5,053 nucleotides of DNA. Origin: Candidatus Omnitrophota bacterium (GTDB lineage: Bacteria; Omnitrophota; Gorgyraeia; Gygaellales; Profunditerraquicolaceae). The notes under the pieces were generated by a model. That model did not search any database. It was not told the DNA's origin and worked only from the letters and a program-made list of their open reading frames with translations. This document shows, in pieces, positions 1 through 5,047 of the stretch (position 1 is its first letter; the number at the start of each line of letters is the position of its first letter). A program made the translations under genes and the position numbers. The stretch is taken from assembly GCA_026387485.1 (NCBI GenBank), contig JAPLLQ010000107.1, positions 3,065 through 8,117 of the forward strand. The letters are read 5' to 3'.

Positions 1-537
1 AGCAATAATATAAAGAATGATATCTTTGGCAAAGACGCCTTTTGATAACTTGCCCTTTACAATTATTTTTAAGCTTTCAGGTACTTTAAACCAGTTTCTT
101 CCGCTAGCCAGGGTAACTGCTAAATCTGTAGAGCCTACGCCGGTAGAAAAACTAGCTAACGCGCCGTATGTGCAGGTATGGGAATCCGCGCCTAAAACTA
201 AATCACCCGGAAGCACCTTGCCTGACTCAGGAATTACTTGATGACAAACCCCGCAGCCGATATCAAAAAGCTCTGTTTGGTAATCCCGGGCAAAGTTACG
301 CATTTTTTTGTGCACCCGGGATACACCTTCGCTTGGCGAAGGCGCGCTATGGTCAATAACCATACAAAACCTAGTTTTTAGGGTTTTTAAACCCAGCTCT
401 TTGACCCTATCAATAATAATCGAGCTGGTCCCATCTTGGCCAAAGGCCAAATCAACCGAACAAATCGCAAAATCTCCAGCACTTAAGTTCTTTCCAGCAT
501 GAGCGCTTAATATTTTTTCAGCAATCGTTTTTCCCAT
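1..537 (-). CDS. leuC: 3-isopropylmalate dehydratase large subunit, N-terminal part (cut by window edge)
   Basis: Partial gene: the first 179 codons are present and the frame stays open to the left edge; the family is about 420 residues. With LeuD it isomerises 2-isopropylmalate to 3-isopropylmalate in leucine biosynthesis, in the cytoplasm, using a [4Fe-4S] cluster. Visible family motifs are the MGKTIAEKIL start, AFGQDGTS (31-38), IDHSAPSPSEG (61-71), GVCHQ (96-100), GADSHTCTYGA (116-126) and STGVGSTD (131-138). The ADSHTCTYGA form points to the archaeal-like LeuC2/homoaconitase-type subfamily rather than the longer enterobacterial LeuC. The cluster-binding cysteines lie further along, outside the window. 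The ATG overlaps the stop of the upstream aminotransferase (TAATG), and the nearest AGGAG is about 16 nt away, so translational coupling is likely. A homoaconitase or a methylmalate/citramalate-type dehydratase cannot be excluded from this half alone. Confidence 0.93.
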   Translation of the reverse strand, partial: MGKTIAEKILSAHAGKNLSAGDFAICSVDLAFGQDGTSSIIIDRVKELGLKTLKTRFCMVIDHSAPSPSEGVSRVHKKMRNFARDYQTELFDIGCGVCHQVIPESGKVLPGDLVLGADSHTCTYGALASFSTGVGSTDLAVTLASGRNWFKVPESLKIIVKGKLSKGVFAKDIILYIIA

Positions 538-1709
538 TATTTCTTTAAGAACTCCTGGAGCCTATCCATCCCTTTTTTCAATTGTTCAAGGCTTGTAGCA
601 AAACTTATCCGGATATAATCATCCCGGCCAAAGCTGTCTCCCGGGATAAGGCTGACATATTTTTCATCAAGTAAACGGCTGGCAAATTCAGCAGATTTTA
701 AATTAGTTTTACTGATATCGCAAAAGATATAAAAAGCGCCTTGAGGGACAACCGGGTTGATCGTTTCAATCGCTTTAAGCCTCTTAATACAGTAGTCTCT
801 TCTCTCTTGGAATTGCCGGCGAATTTTTTCTGAAAATCCCGCGGGAGAATTTAAGGCTGCCACGGCTGCTTTCTGGGTAATAGAATTAGCATTAGAGGTA
901 GAGTGGTCCTGAAACCTTGAGACTGCTTCAGCTATATTAAGGGGGGAGGCTAAATAACCCAAACGCCACCCGGTCATAGAATAACTTTTTGAAAAACCAT
1001 TAATAGTGATGGTTAAATCGTAGATCTCTTTATTAAAACTTGCAATAGAGAAATGTTTTAAATCATCATAAATAAGTTTTTCGTAAATCTCGTCGCTAAT
1101 TACGAAAATTTTATTTTTTACGCAAATTTCGGCAATCTTCCTTAATTCACTCTCCCTATAGACAGAACCGCTAGGGTTAGAAGGGCTATTTAAAATAAAA
1201 ACCTTGGTTTTAGGGCTTAAATTGCTTTCTAAGTCTTCAGGTGTGATTTTAAAGGAATTTTCTCTCCGGGTTTGAATAAACTTCGGAGTACCTTCGCAAA
1301 GGTTAACCATCTCAGGGTAACTAACCCAATAAGGAGAAGGTATTAAAACTTCATCTTGGGGGTTAATTAAAACAAATAAAGTATTAAATATACTGTGCTT
1401 TGCCCCGCAAGAAACCACAATTTGATTACAGGCGTACTCTAAAGAGTTATCCTTTTTTAATTTTTGGCAGATTATTTCTTTTAGCTCTTGGGTACCGCTG
1501 GTAGGGGTATACTTGGTAAAGCCGGACTTTATTGCTTCAATCCCTGCATCCTTGATGAAGTTCGGAGTATCAAAATCCGGTTCTCCGGCAGCCAGATTAA
1601 CAATATCAAAACCTTCGGATTCTAGCTTCTTGGCCTTTGAAACTATCGCCAATGTTCGAGAAGGGTTTATTTTCTTAAGACGGCTAGCTAATCTCGTATC
1701 CATTCGCAT
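537..1709 (-). CDS. aspC: PLP-dependent aspartate aminotransferase (class I/II fold, I-gamma-like)
   Basis: 390 residues, full length for the family. It transfers the amino group between aspartate/glutamate and 2-oxo acids in the cytoplasm. Fold-type I landmarks are all visible: AAGEPDFDTP (40-49), KYTPTSG (66-72), SPYWVSYPEM (125-134), NSPSNPSG with Asn178, SDEIYE (205-210) with Asp206 for the pyridine nitrogen and Tyr209, and GFSKSYSMTGWR with Lys241 as the Schiff-base lysine and Arg249 for the cofactor phosphate. IRISFAT carries Arg367 for the substrate alpha-carboxylate. Lys104 in the CGAK segment matches the lysine that recognises acidic substrates in the Thermus-type enzyme. Aspartate/prephenate aminotransferase activity is a realistic alternative. 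The start is uncertain: ATG at 1709 (MRMDTR) or ATG at 1703 (MDTR), both with only a weak ribosome-binding sequence. It lies 21 nt after rplQ and overlaps leuC by one base, so it probably belongs to the ribosomal transcript. Confidence 0.93.
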   Translation of the reverse strand: MRMDTRLASRLKKINPSRTLAIVSKAKKLESEGFDIVNLAAGEPDFDTPNFIKDAGIEAIKSGFTKYTPTSGTQELKEIICQKLKKDNSLEYACNQIVVSCGAKHSIFNTLFVLINPQDEVLIPSPYWVSYPEMVNLCEGTPKFIQTRRENSFKITPEDLESNLSPKTKVFILNSPSNPSGSVYRESELRKIAEICVKNKIFVISDEIYEKLIYDDLKHFSIASFNKEIYDLTITINGFSKSYSMTGWRLGYLASPLNIAEAVSRFQDHSTSNANSITQKAAVAALNSPAGFSEKIRRQFQERRDYCIKRLKAIETINPVVPQGAFYIFCDISKTNLKSAEFASRLLDEKYVSLIPGDSFGRDDYIRISFATSLEQLKKGMDRLQEFLKK

Positions 1710-1730
1710 ATCCGTACGGACTAAACGAAT

Positions 1731-2300
1731 TTAAAGGGAATCACTTTTCTTTTTAAATATATTCTTTATTCCGCCTAAGAACTTTTTAGCCGGCTTTTTA
1801 GTAATCCAAGGTTTTTCTTTTACTAAGGTTACCGATTCAGGTTTTTTCTCTTCAGGGGACTTTTCTTTAATTAACCCGGCGGCTTCTTCGGCTTGATCAA
1901 CTTTAGTTTCCTTTAATTTTTTAGGCTTCTTGGCTTGCTTGATTTTTTTCTCCGTCAGCTCAAAAATAACAACCTTGGCATTATCCCCCCTGCGCCTGCC
2001 TAAATTGATAATTCTGGTAAAACCACTGGCCCTTTTATTAAAACGCACTCCAATCTCGTTAAAAAGCAACGCCACCAGCTTATGATCGCCGAGCATCCTA
2101 TAGGCCTCTCTTTTACCGCTAAGCGTGTTCTTTTTCGCCAAAGAAATAAGCCTCTCAACCAATGACCTGGCTGCCTTAGCTCTATCAAGCGTAGTTCGAA
2201 TAGCCTGGTAAATCAGCACACTTCTGGCCAGGCTTTTTACAGTCGCTTCATGCCAACTGGTAAAACGATTTAATTGTAAACGCTTTTTACTATGTCTCAT
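1731..2300 (-). CDS. rplQ: 50S ribosomal protein bL17 with long charged C-terminal extension
   Basis: 189 residues. Residues 1-115 are a normal bL17 core: the MRHSKKRLQLNR start, the SLARSVLIYQAIRTTLDRAK region (23-42), LVERLISLAK (47-56), and FTRIINLGRRRGDNAKVVIFEL (94-115). bL17 is a bacteria-specific large-subunit protein placed near the exit-tunnel side of the 50S. Residues 116-189 form a tail beyond the usual length of about 115-130, rich in Lys, Glu and Pro, with repeated KEK/KKP patterns and a final short basic segment (GIKNIFKKK). It looks disordered and I recognise no domain in it. The gene starts 4 nt after the rpoA stop, and its AGAAGG ribosome-binding sequence (2310-2315) lies in the end of rpoA, the standard rpoA-rplQ arrangement. 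Function of the core is secure; that of the tail is unknown. Confidence 0.97.
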   Translation of the reverse strand: MRHSKKRLQLNRFTSWHEATVKSLARSVLIYQAIRTTLDRAKAARSLVERLISLAKKNTLSGKREAYRMLGDHKLVALLFNEIGVRFNKRASGFTRIINLGRRRGDNAKVVIFELTEKKIKQAKKPKKLKETKVDQAEEAAGLIKEKSPEEKKPESVTLVKEKPWITKKPAKKFLGGIKNIFKKKSDSL

Positions 2301-2304
2301 TGTT

Positions 2305-3297
2305 TTAAGCCTTCTTTATTTTTTTAGGATCTATCGGCATACCTAAAGTCAATCCCATGCCCATAAGCAGTTCTTTGATTTCAGTTAAGGACTTTTTTCC
2401 AAAATTCTTGAAGCTCAGCATCTCATCCTCGGATTTTTTCACCAGGTCAGCGATAATTTTAATTCCGGCTTCCCTTAGACAGTTAGAGCTGCGCACGGAT
2501 AGTTCTAACTCCGAAATCGGTAATCTTAGTTTCTCGTACAAAACCGTCTCTTCCTTAGTCATCTCCGGCTCTTCTTCGGCGATATCCTCAGGCAGCTGCC
2601 CGAAATTAACAAAGATATCCAAGTGCCTCTGCAGGATATTGGAGGCGTACAAAAGCGCATCCTTAGGGCTAATTGCTCCGTTAGTGAATATTTCGATTAT
2701 TAATTTGTCATAATCTGTTCTCTGTCCTACACGGGTATTCTCAACAAAATAATTAATCTTCTTTACCGGAGTAAATATCGCATCTACGGGTATCAGTCCG
2801 ATTACCTTATCTTCTTTTTTGTTTAACTCTGCCGGGACATACCCTCGGCCACGCGAAACCTCCATTTCAATATTCAGTTTCACATCTTTAGTTAATGTAG
2901 CGATGAGCAAGTCAGGGTTAATGATTTCAATTGTCTCATCAACCTGAATATCCTTGGCCTTAATTACACCCTTGGAGTTTGCTTTAATGTATATCGTTTT
3001 AGGGATTTTAGAGTGGGAATTAATGACTAGGCTCTTTATATTCAGAATGATCTCCGGAATATCCTCTAATACTCCCGCAATTGCGGAAAATTCATGCTGA
3101 ATCCCGGCTATCTTAATGCTGGTTACCGCGCTTCCCTCTATCGAAGAAAGAAGCACCCTTCTTAATGAATTACCGAGAGTAACCCCGTAACCTCTTTCAA
3201 AAGGCGCTGCGGAAAACTTTCCGTAGGTATTGGTATAGGTAGCTTCATCGCACTCTAATCGTTTTGGTAACTGAAAATCTCTCCATTTTATGCCCAT
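2305..3297 (-). CDS. rpoA: DNA-directed RNA polymerase subunit alpha
   Basis: 330 residues, full length. Alpha dimerises to nucleate assembly of core RNA polymerase, and its C-terminal domain binds UP-element DNA and activators. The N-terminal domain (about 1-235) shows the dimerisation signature GNSLRRVLLSSIEG (42-55), SRGRGYVPAE (148-157), PVDAIFTPVKKINYFVE (170-186) and VGQRTDYDKL (190-199). An acidic linker (about 238-256, EDIAEEEPEMTKEE) leads to the C-terminal helix-hairpin-helix domain (about 258-322) with LSVRSSNCL and NFGKKSLTEIKELL. Arg269 matches the DNA-contacting Arg265 of E. coli. The start is fixed by a perfect AGGAGG five bases upstream. The gene lies 44 nt after rpsD and 4 nt before rplQ, the classical alpha-operon order. 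Nothing is missing or odd. Confidence 0.99.
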   Translation of the reverse strand: MGIKWRDFQLPKRLECDEATYTNTYGKFSAAPFERGYGVTLGNSLRRVLLSSIEGSAVTSIKIAGIQHEFSAIAGVLEDIPEIILNIKSLVINSHSKIPKTIYIKANSKGVIKAKDIQVDETIEIINPDLLIATLTKDVKLNIEMEVSRGRGYVPAELNKKEDKVIGLIPVDAIFTPVKKINYFVENTRVGQRTDYDKLIIEIFTNGAISPKDALLYASNILQRHLDIFVNFGQLPEDIAEEEPEMTKEETVLYEKLRLPISELELSVRSSNCLREAGIKIIADLVKKSEDEMLSFKNFGKKSLTEIKELLMGMGLTLGMPIDPKKIKKA

Positions 3298-3302
3298 CTA
3301 TT

Positions 3303-3308
3303 CCTCCT
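3303..3308 (-). promoter_or_regulatory. Ribosome-binding site of rpoA
   Basis: A consensus AGGAGG on the minus strand, five bases before the rpoA ATG. It is the strongest Shine-Dalgarno sequence in the window and fixes the rpoA start. The rest of the 44-nt rpsD-rpoA gap is AT-rich, and I see no convincing promoter or terminator in it. Confidence 0.85.
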
Positions 3309-3341
3309 AATTAAAACAGTAATAGTAAATATTACTAAAGC

Positions 3342-3977
3342 TTATTTTGAATACAACTCTACAATCAACTGCTCCTGAATCGGCTGCTGAATATCATCCT
3401 TCTCCGGAAGCCTTAATACTTTAGCGCTAAACCCTGCCAAATTAAACTCAAGCCAGCTGGGTACTGTTCTGTCTTTTGCAAGCTCCAGGTTCTCTTTGAT
3501 TTTATTCAGCGCCTTCTCTTTGGCTTTGATCTGGACAAGGTCATCTTTTTCCACCAAAAAAGAAGGTATATTCACTCTTTTTGAGTTTACACAAATAAAA
3601 TTATGGCGGACAATCTGACGGGCCTGCGCCCTTGAAATACCTAAACCCATCCTAAAAACCACATTATCCAGCCTTCTCTCCAGCAACTGTAAAAGTACCT
3701 TACCGGTTACACCCTTGGTTTTGGATGCGATTTTAAAATATCTGCGGAACTGTTTTTCCAAAACCCCGTAGATTCTTTTTACTTTTTGCTTTTCTTTTAA
3801 CTGCAGGCCGTAATTAGAAAGCTTACTCCTTCTTTTAGTGCCTTTTCCGTGTTGGCCCGGCGGGTAAGGTCTTTTATTCGCTGGGCATTTTTCGGTTTGA
3901 CATTTTGTGCCTTTAAGGAATAACTTCTCCCCTTGCCTGCGGCACAGCCTGCAAACTGCATCAATATAACGCGCCAT
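3342..3977 (-). CDS. rpsD: 30S ribosomal protein uS4 (zinc-binding type)
   Basis: 211 residues, full length. uS4 is a primary 16S rRNA-binding protein that starts 30S assembly at the five-way junction, and in several bacteria it represses its own operon by binding mRNA. The N-terminus has Cys9-x2-Cys12-x13-Cys26-x4-Cys31, the zinc-binding (C+) form. YPPGQHG (38-44) is the usual uS4 signature, LERRLDNVVFRMGLGISRAQARQIVRH (about 98-124) begins the S4 RNA-binding domain, and a C-terminal LIVELYSK closes the protein. It starts 3 nt after the out-of-frame end of the uS11 coding sequence, and its AGGAG (3988-3992) lies inside that sequence. The ATG giving MARYIDAVCRLCR matches the family start. Since uS4 is the known alpha-operon autoregulator in E. 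coli, the hairpins upstream in this operon are possible targets, but that is inference. Confidence 0.98.
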   Translation of the reverse strand: MARYIDAVCRLCRRQGEKLFLKGTKCQTEKCPANKRPYPPGQHGKGTKRRSKLSNYGLQLKEKQKVKRIYGVLEKQFRRYFKIASKTKGVTGKVLLQLLERRLDNVVFRMGLGISRAQARQIVRHNFICVNSKRVNIPSFLVEKDDLVQIKAKEKALNKIKENLELAKDRTVPSWLEFNLAGFSAKVLRLPEKDDIQQPIQEQLIVELYSK

Positions 3978-3980
3978 AAA

Positions 3981-4034
3981 CTATACTCTCCTTTTCTTCT
4001 TAGGACGACAACCATTATGAGGGATAGGAGTCAC
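3981..4034 (-). pseudogene. rpsK: Out-of-frame C-terminal end of uS11
   Basis: On the minus strand these bases read VTPIPHNGCRPKKKRRV followed by TAG, an exact uS11 C-terminus with the conserved PHNGCRP motif. It is shifted relative to the 108-codon frame: reading on from that frame would require a -1 shift at the ACG codon (4034-4036), giving a 126-residue product that still lacks about four family residues. The segment contains the ribosome-binding sequence of rpsD and stops 3 nt before the rpsD ATG, the spacing expected of an intact rpsK-rpsD junction. Its preserved sequence says the disruption is very recent or artificial. Confidence 0.9.
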
Positions 4035-4357
4035 GTTATAATAAGCCCGGATGCCTGAAGCGCCCTGATCGCCGATTCCCTGCCAAACCCCGGCCCCTTG
4101 ACCCGCACTTCCACTTCCTTAAGCCCGACTTCTTTTGCTTTTCTGGCAGCGTCAGTTGCCGCAATCTGAGCGGCAAAGGGCGTAGATTTTTTAGAGCCGC
4201 TATAGCCGACAATGCCGGGCGCAGACCAAGCCAGAACATTCCCCTCTTTGTCTGTTATGGTAATAATAGTATTATTGAAACTGGCTTGAATATGGGCAAT
4301 CCCCGCAGTAATCCCTTTTGCTAATTTCTTCTTTTTTGCTTTTTCTTTTGTCGCCAT
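4031..4357 (-). CDS. rpsK: 30S ribosomal protein uS11, truncated by a frameshift
   Basis: The frame gives 108 residues, against about 125-130 for bacterial uS11. uS11 sits on the 30S platform beside 16S rRNA and the mRNA exit. The core is normal: GITAGIAHIQASFNNTIITI (15-34), then WSAPGIVGYSGSKKSTPFAAQ (44-64), VRVKGPGFGRESAIRALQASG (84-104). It then ends GLIIT-stop (TGA at 4031-4033). The missing C-terminus, VTPIPHNGCRPKKKRRV, is encoded directly after in another frame (3981-4034). The family normally reads GLxITSIxDVTPIPHNG here, so S-I-x-D plus one base (13 nt) appears deleted. The start ATG has GGAG nine bases upstream (4367-4370). As uS11 is essential and this tail is among its most conserved parts, a sequence or assembly error, a minority-strain deletion or a true lesion are all possible. 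I see no canonical slippery heptamer supporting programmed frameshifting. Confidence 0.95.
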   Translation of the reverse strand: MATKEKAKKKKLAKGITAGIAHIQASFNNTIITITDKEGNVLAWSAPGIVGYSGSKKSTPFAAQIAATDAARKAKEVGLKEVEVRVKGPGFGRESAIRALQASGLIIT

Positions 4358-4370
4358 TATATTTTACTCC

Positions 4371-4408
4371 TTAATTAACGCTGCCTCTGGCGTTTAGCGT
4401 TTAATTAA
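4371..4408 (-). promoter_or_regulatory. Imperfect hairpin at the foot of the rpsK ribosome-binding site
   Basis: TTAATTAA (4371-4378) and TTAATTAA (4401-4408) are inverted arms. They are extended inward by CGCT/AGCG (4379-4382 with 4396-4399) with one bulged base at 4400, and GCC/GGC (4383-4385 with 4389-4391) can pair inside. In the transcript the 3' arm ends directly against the GGAG of rpsK (4367-4370), so folding could affect access to that site. It shares one base with the adjoining hairpin. The structure is seen in sequence; any regulatory role is inference. Confidence 0.5.
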
Positions 4409-4428
4409 TCCTGCGCTATGCGCAGGAT
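4408..4428 (-). repeat. Perfect 9-bp hairpin between rpsM and rpsK
   Basis: Minus strand: ATCCTGCGC, a 3-base loop, then GCGCAGGAT, a perfect inverted repeat of 9 + 3 + 9 bases lying 7 bases after the rpsM stop. It is GC-rich inside an AT-rich spacer. No U-run follows it in the transcript (the next bases are TAATTAAACG), so it does not look like an intrinsic terminator. It could be an RNA-stability or processing hairpin, a ribosomal-protein binding site, or one copy of a dispersed palindromic repeat. Confidence 0.65.
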
Positions 4429-4435
4429 CTCAATC

Positions 4436-4849
4436 CTATTTCCCGGTTGGTTTTGGGGCTGCCTTTACCGCTACAGCTTTTTTAGCTACTGCCATATTGC
4501 CTCTACGCGGGCCTTTGCGTGTCCGGGCATTAGTACGCGTGCGTTGGCCTCTCGCCGGAAGCCCTTTTTTATGCCGGGAACCTCTATACGAACCGATATC
4601 CATCAATCTTTTAATATTTTGGGCTATATCCCGGCGTAAATCACCTTCCAACCTTAATCCACTCTTCTGTAAAGTATTAGTAATACGGGAAACTTCCTCT
4701 TCGCTTAAATCTTTAGCGCGTTTATTAGGATCGATATTTATCTCTTTAAGTATCTTATTAGATAGCGGCCGGCCGATCCCATAAAGATAGGTTAAAGAAA
4801 TCTCAATCCTTTTTTCTTTAGGTATATCCACACCCAGAATTCTTGGCAT
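4436..4849 (-). CDS. rpsM: 30S ribosomal protein uS13
   Basis: 137 residues. uS13 sits in the head of the 30S subunit, contacts the A- and P-site tRNAs with its tail and forms intersubunit bridges with the 50S. The start MPRILGVDIPKEKRIEISLTY, the helix-hairpin-helix part YGIGRPLSNKIL (22-33), LRRDIAQNIKRLMDIGSYRG (71-90) and HKKGLPARGQRTRTNARTRKG (93-113) are all typical. After residue 115 comes an Ala/Lys/Val-rich tail (about 116-137, ending KAAPKPTGK), somewhat longer than the usual ending of about 120-125 residues. The ATG is fixed by GAGGAG (4855-4860) five bases upstream. It follows rpmJ and precedes rpsK as in most bacterial alpha operons. Identification is secure. Confidence 0.98.
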   Translation of the reverse strand: MPRILGVDIPKEKRIEISLTYLYGIGRPLSNKILKEINIDPNKRAKDLSEEEVSRITNTLQKSGLRLEGDLRRDIAQNIKRLMDIGSYRGSRHKKGLPARGQRTRTNARTRKGPRRGNMAVAKKAVAVKAAPKPTGK

Positions 4850-4854
4850 ATTTG

Positions 4855-4860
4855 CTCCTC
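4855..4860 (-). promoter_or_regulatory. Ribosome-binding site of rpsM
   Basis: GAGGAG on the minus strand, five bases before the rpsM ATG, supporting the chosen start. It lies 30 bases downstream, in the transcript, of the strong inverted repeat in the rpmJ-rpsM spacer, so the hairpin would not itself cover it. Confidence 0.8.
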
Positions 4861-4890
4861 AATTTTCTCGCTATTACTTGCCTGAAAATT

Positions 4891-4925
4891 GATTCCGAGT
4901 CCCGCAAGTTGCGGGACGAGGAATC
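4891..4925 (-). repeat. 35-nt inverted repeat in the rpmJ-rpsM spacer
   Basis: The arms are GATTCC (4891-4896) with GGAATC (4920-4925) and GTCCCGC (4899-4905) with GCGGGAC (4911-4917). They are separated by a symmetric two-base internal mismatch (GA/GA on the plus strand, UC/UC in the transcript) and a 5-base loop (4906-4910). It begins 8 bases after the rpmJ stop in the transcript. No T-run follows in the direction of transcription, so an intrinsic terminator is unlikely. It occupies the place where the uS4-binding leader of rpsM lies in E. coli, but its compact, near-symmetric form looks equally like a REP-type dispersed palindrome. Confidence 0.7.
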
Positions 4926-4933
4926 TTAGATTA

Positions 4934-5047
4934 TTATCCCTGTCTCTGTTTATGCTTGGGGTTAGAGCAGATTACCCTGATCACCCCTTCACGTTTAACA
5001 ATTTTACAGCGGTCACAGATTTTTTTTACTGATGCTTTTACTTTCAT
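4934..5047 (-). CDS. rpmJ: 50S ribosomal protein bL36
   Basis: 37 residues: MKVKASVKKICDRCKIVKRE at the start and ICSNPKHKQRQG at the end, the full length and standard ends of bL36. Cys11, Cys14, Cys27 and His32 are the zinc ligands, so this is the zinc-binding form. bL36 is a small, late-assembling protein of the large subunit, bound to 23S rRNA near the peptidyl-transferase side. The stop is TAA at 4934-4936. Only six bases upstream of the ATG are in the window, so its ribosome-binding site cannot be judged. The position before rpsM is the standard bacterial order. Eight consecutive A bases in the coding strand (5020-5027) encode the Val-Lys-Lys-Ile part. Confidence 0.97.
   Translation of the reverse strand: MKVKASVKKICDRCKIVKREGVIRVICSNPKHKQRQG

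Noticed and set aside
17..502. Three overlapping plus-strand open frames at the left edge
   Set aside because: The minus strand here encodes an uninterrupted, highly conserved LeuC N-terminus; the plus-strand frames are shadows.
2357..2713. 118-codon plus-strand open frame
   Set aside because: It is entirely antisense to the conserved C-terminal half of rpoA, with serine-rich low-complexity translation typical of a shadow frame.
3323..3337. TAGTAA-ATA-TTACTA inverted repeat in the rpsD-rpoA gap
   Set aside because: Six AT-rich pairs in AT-rich spacer are expected by chance, and there is no T-run or operator context.
3797..4015. 72-codon open frame starting MVVVLRRKGEYSLW overlapping the rpsK end and rpsD
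   Set aside because: It lies in the wrong frame over the uS11 tail and the well-supported uS4 start, and its product resembles nothing coherent. It is a shadow of rpsD.
4408..4428. Intrinsic terminator between rpsM and rpsK
   Set aside because: The hairpin is strong but is not followed by a U-tract in the transcribed direction, and terminating here would cut off rpsK, rpsD, rpoA and rplQ.
4418..4784. Two plus-strand open frames antisense to rpsM
   Set aside because: They overlap the conserved uS13 coding sequence, lack family resemblance and have no ribosome-binding support.
5020..5027. Run of eight A bases (coding strand) in rpmJ as a slippage site
   Set aside because: The bL36 frame is intact on both sides and the run simply encodes Val-Lys-Lys-Ile; no alternative product is suggested.
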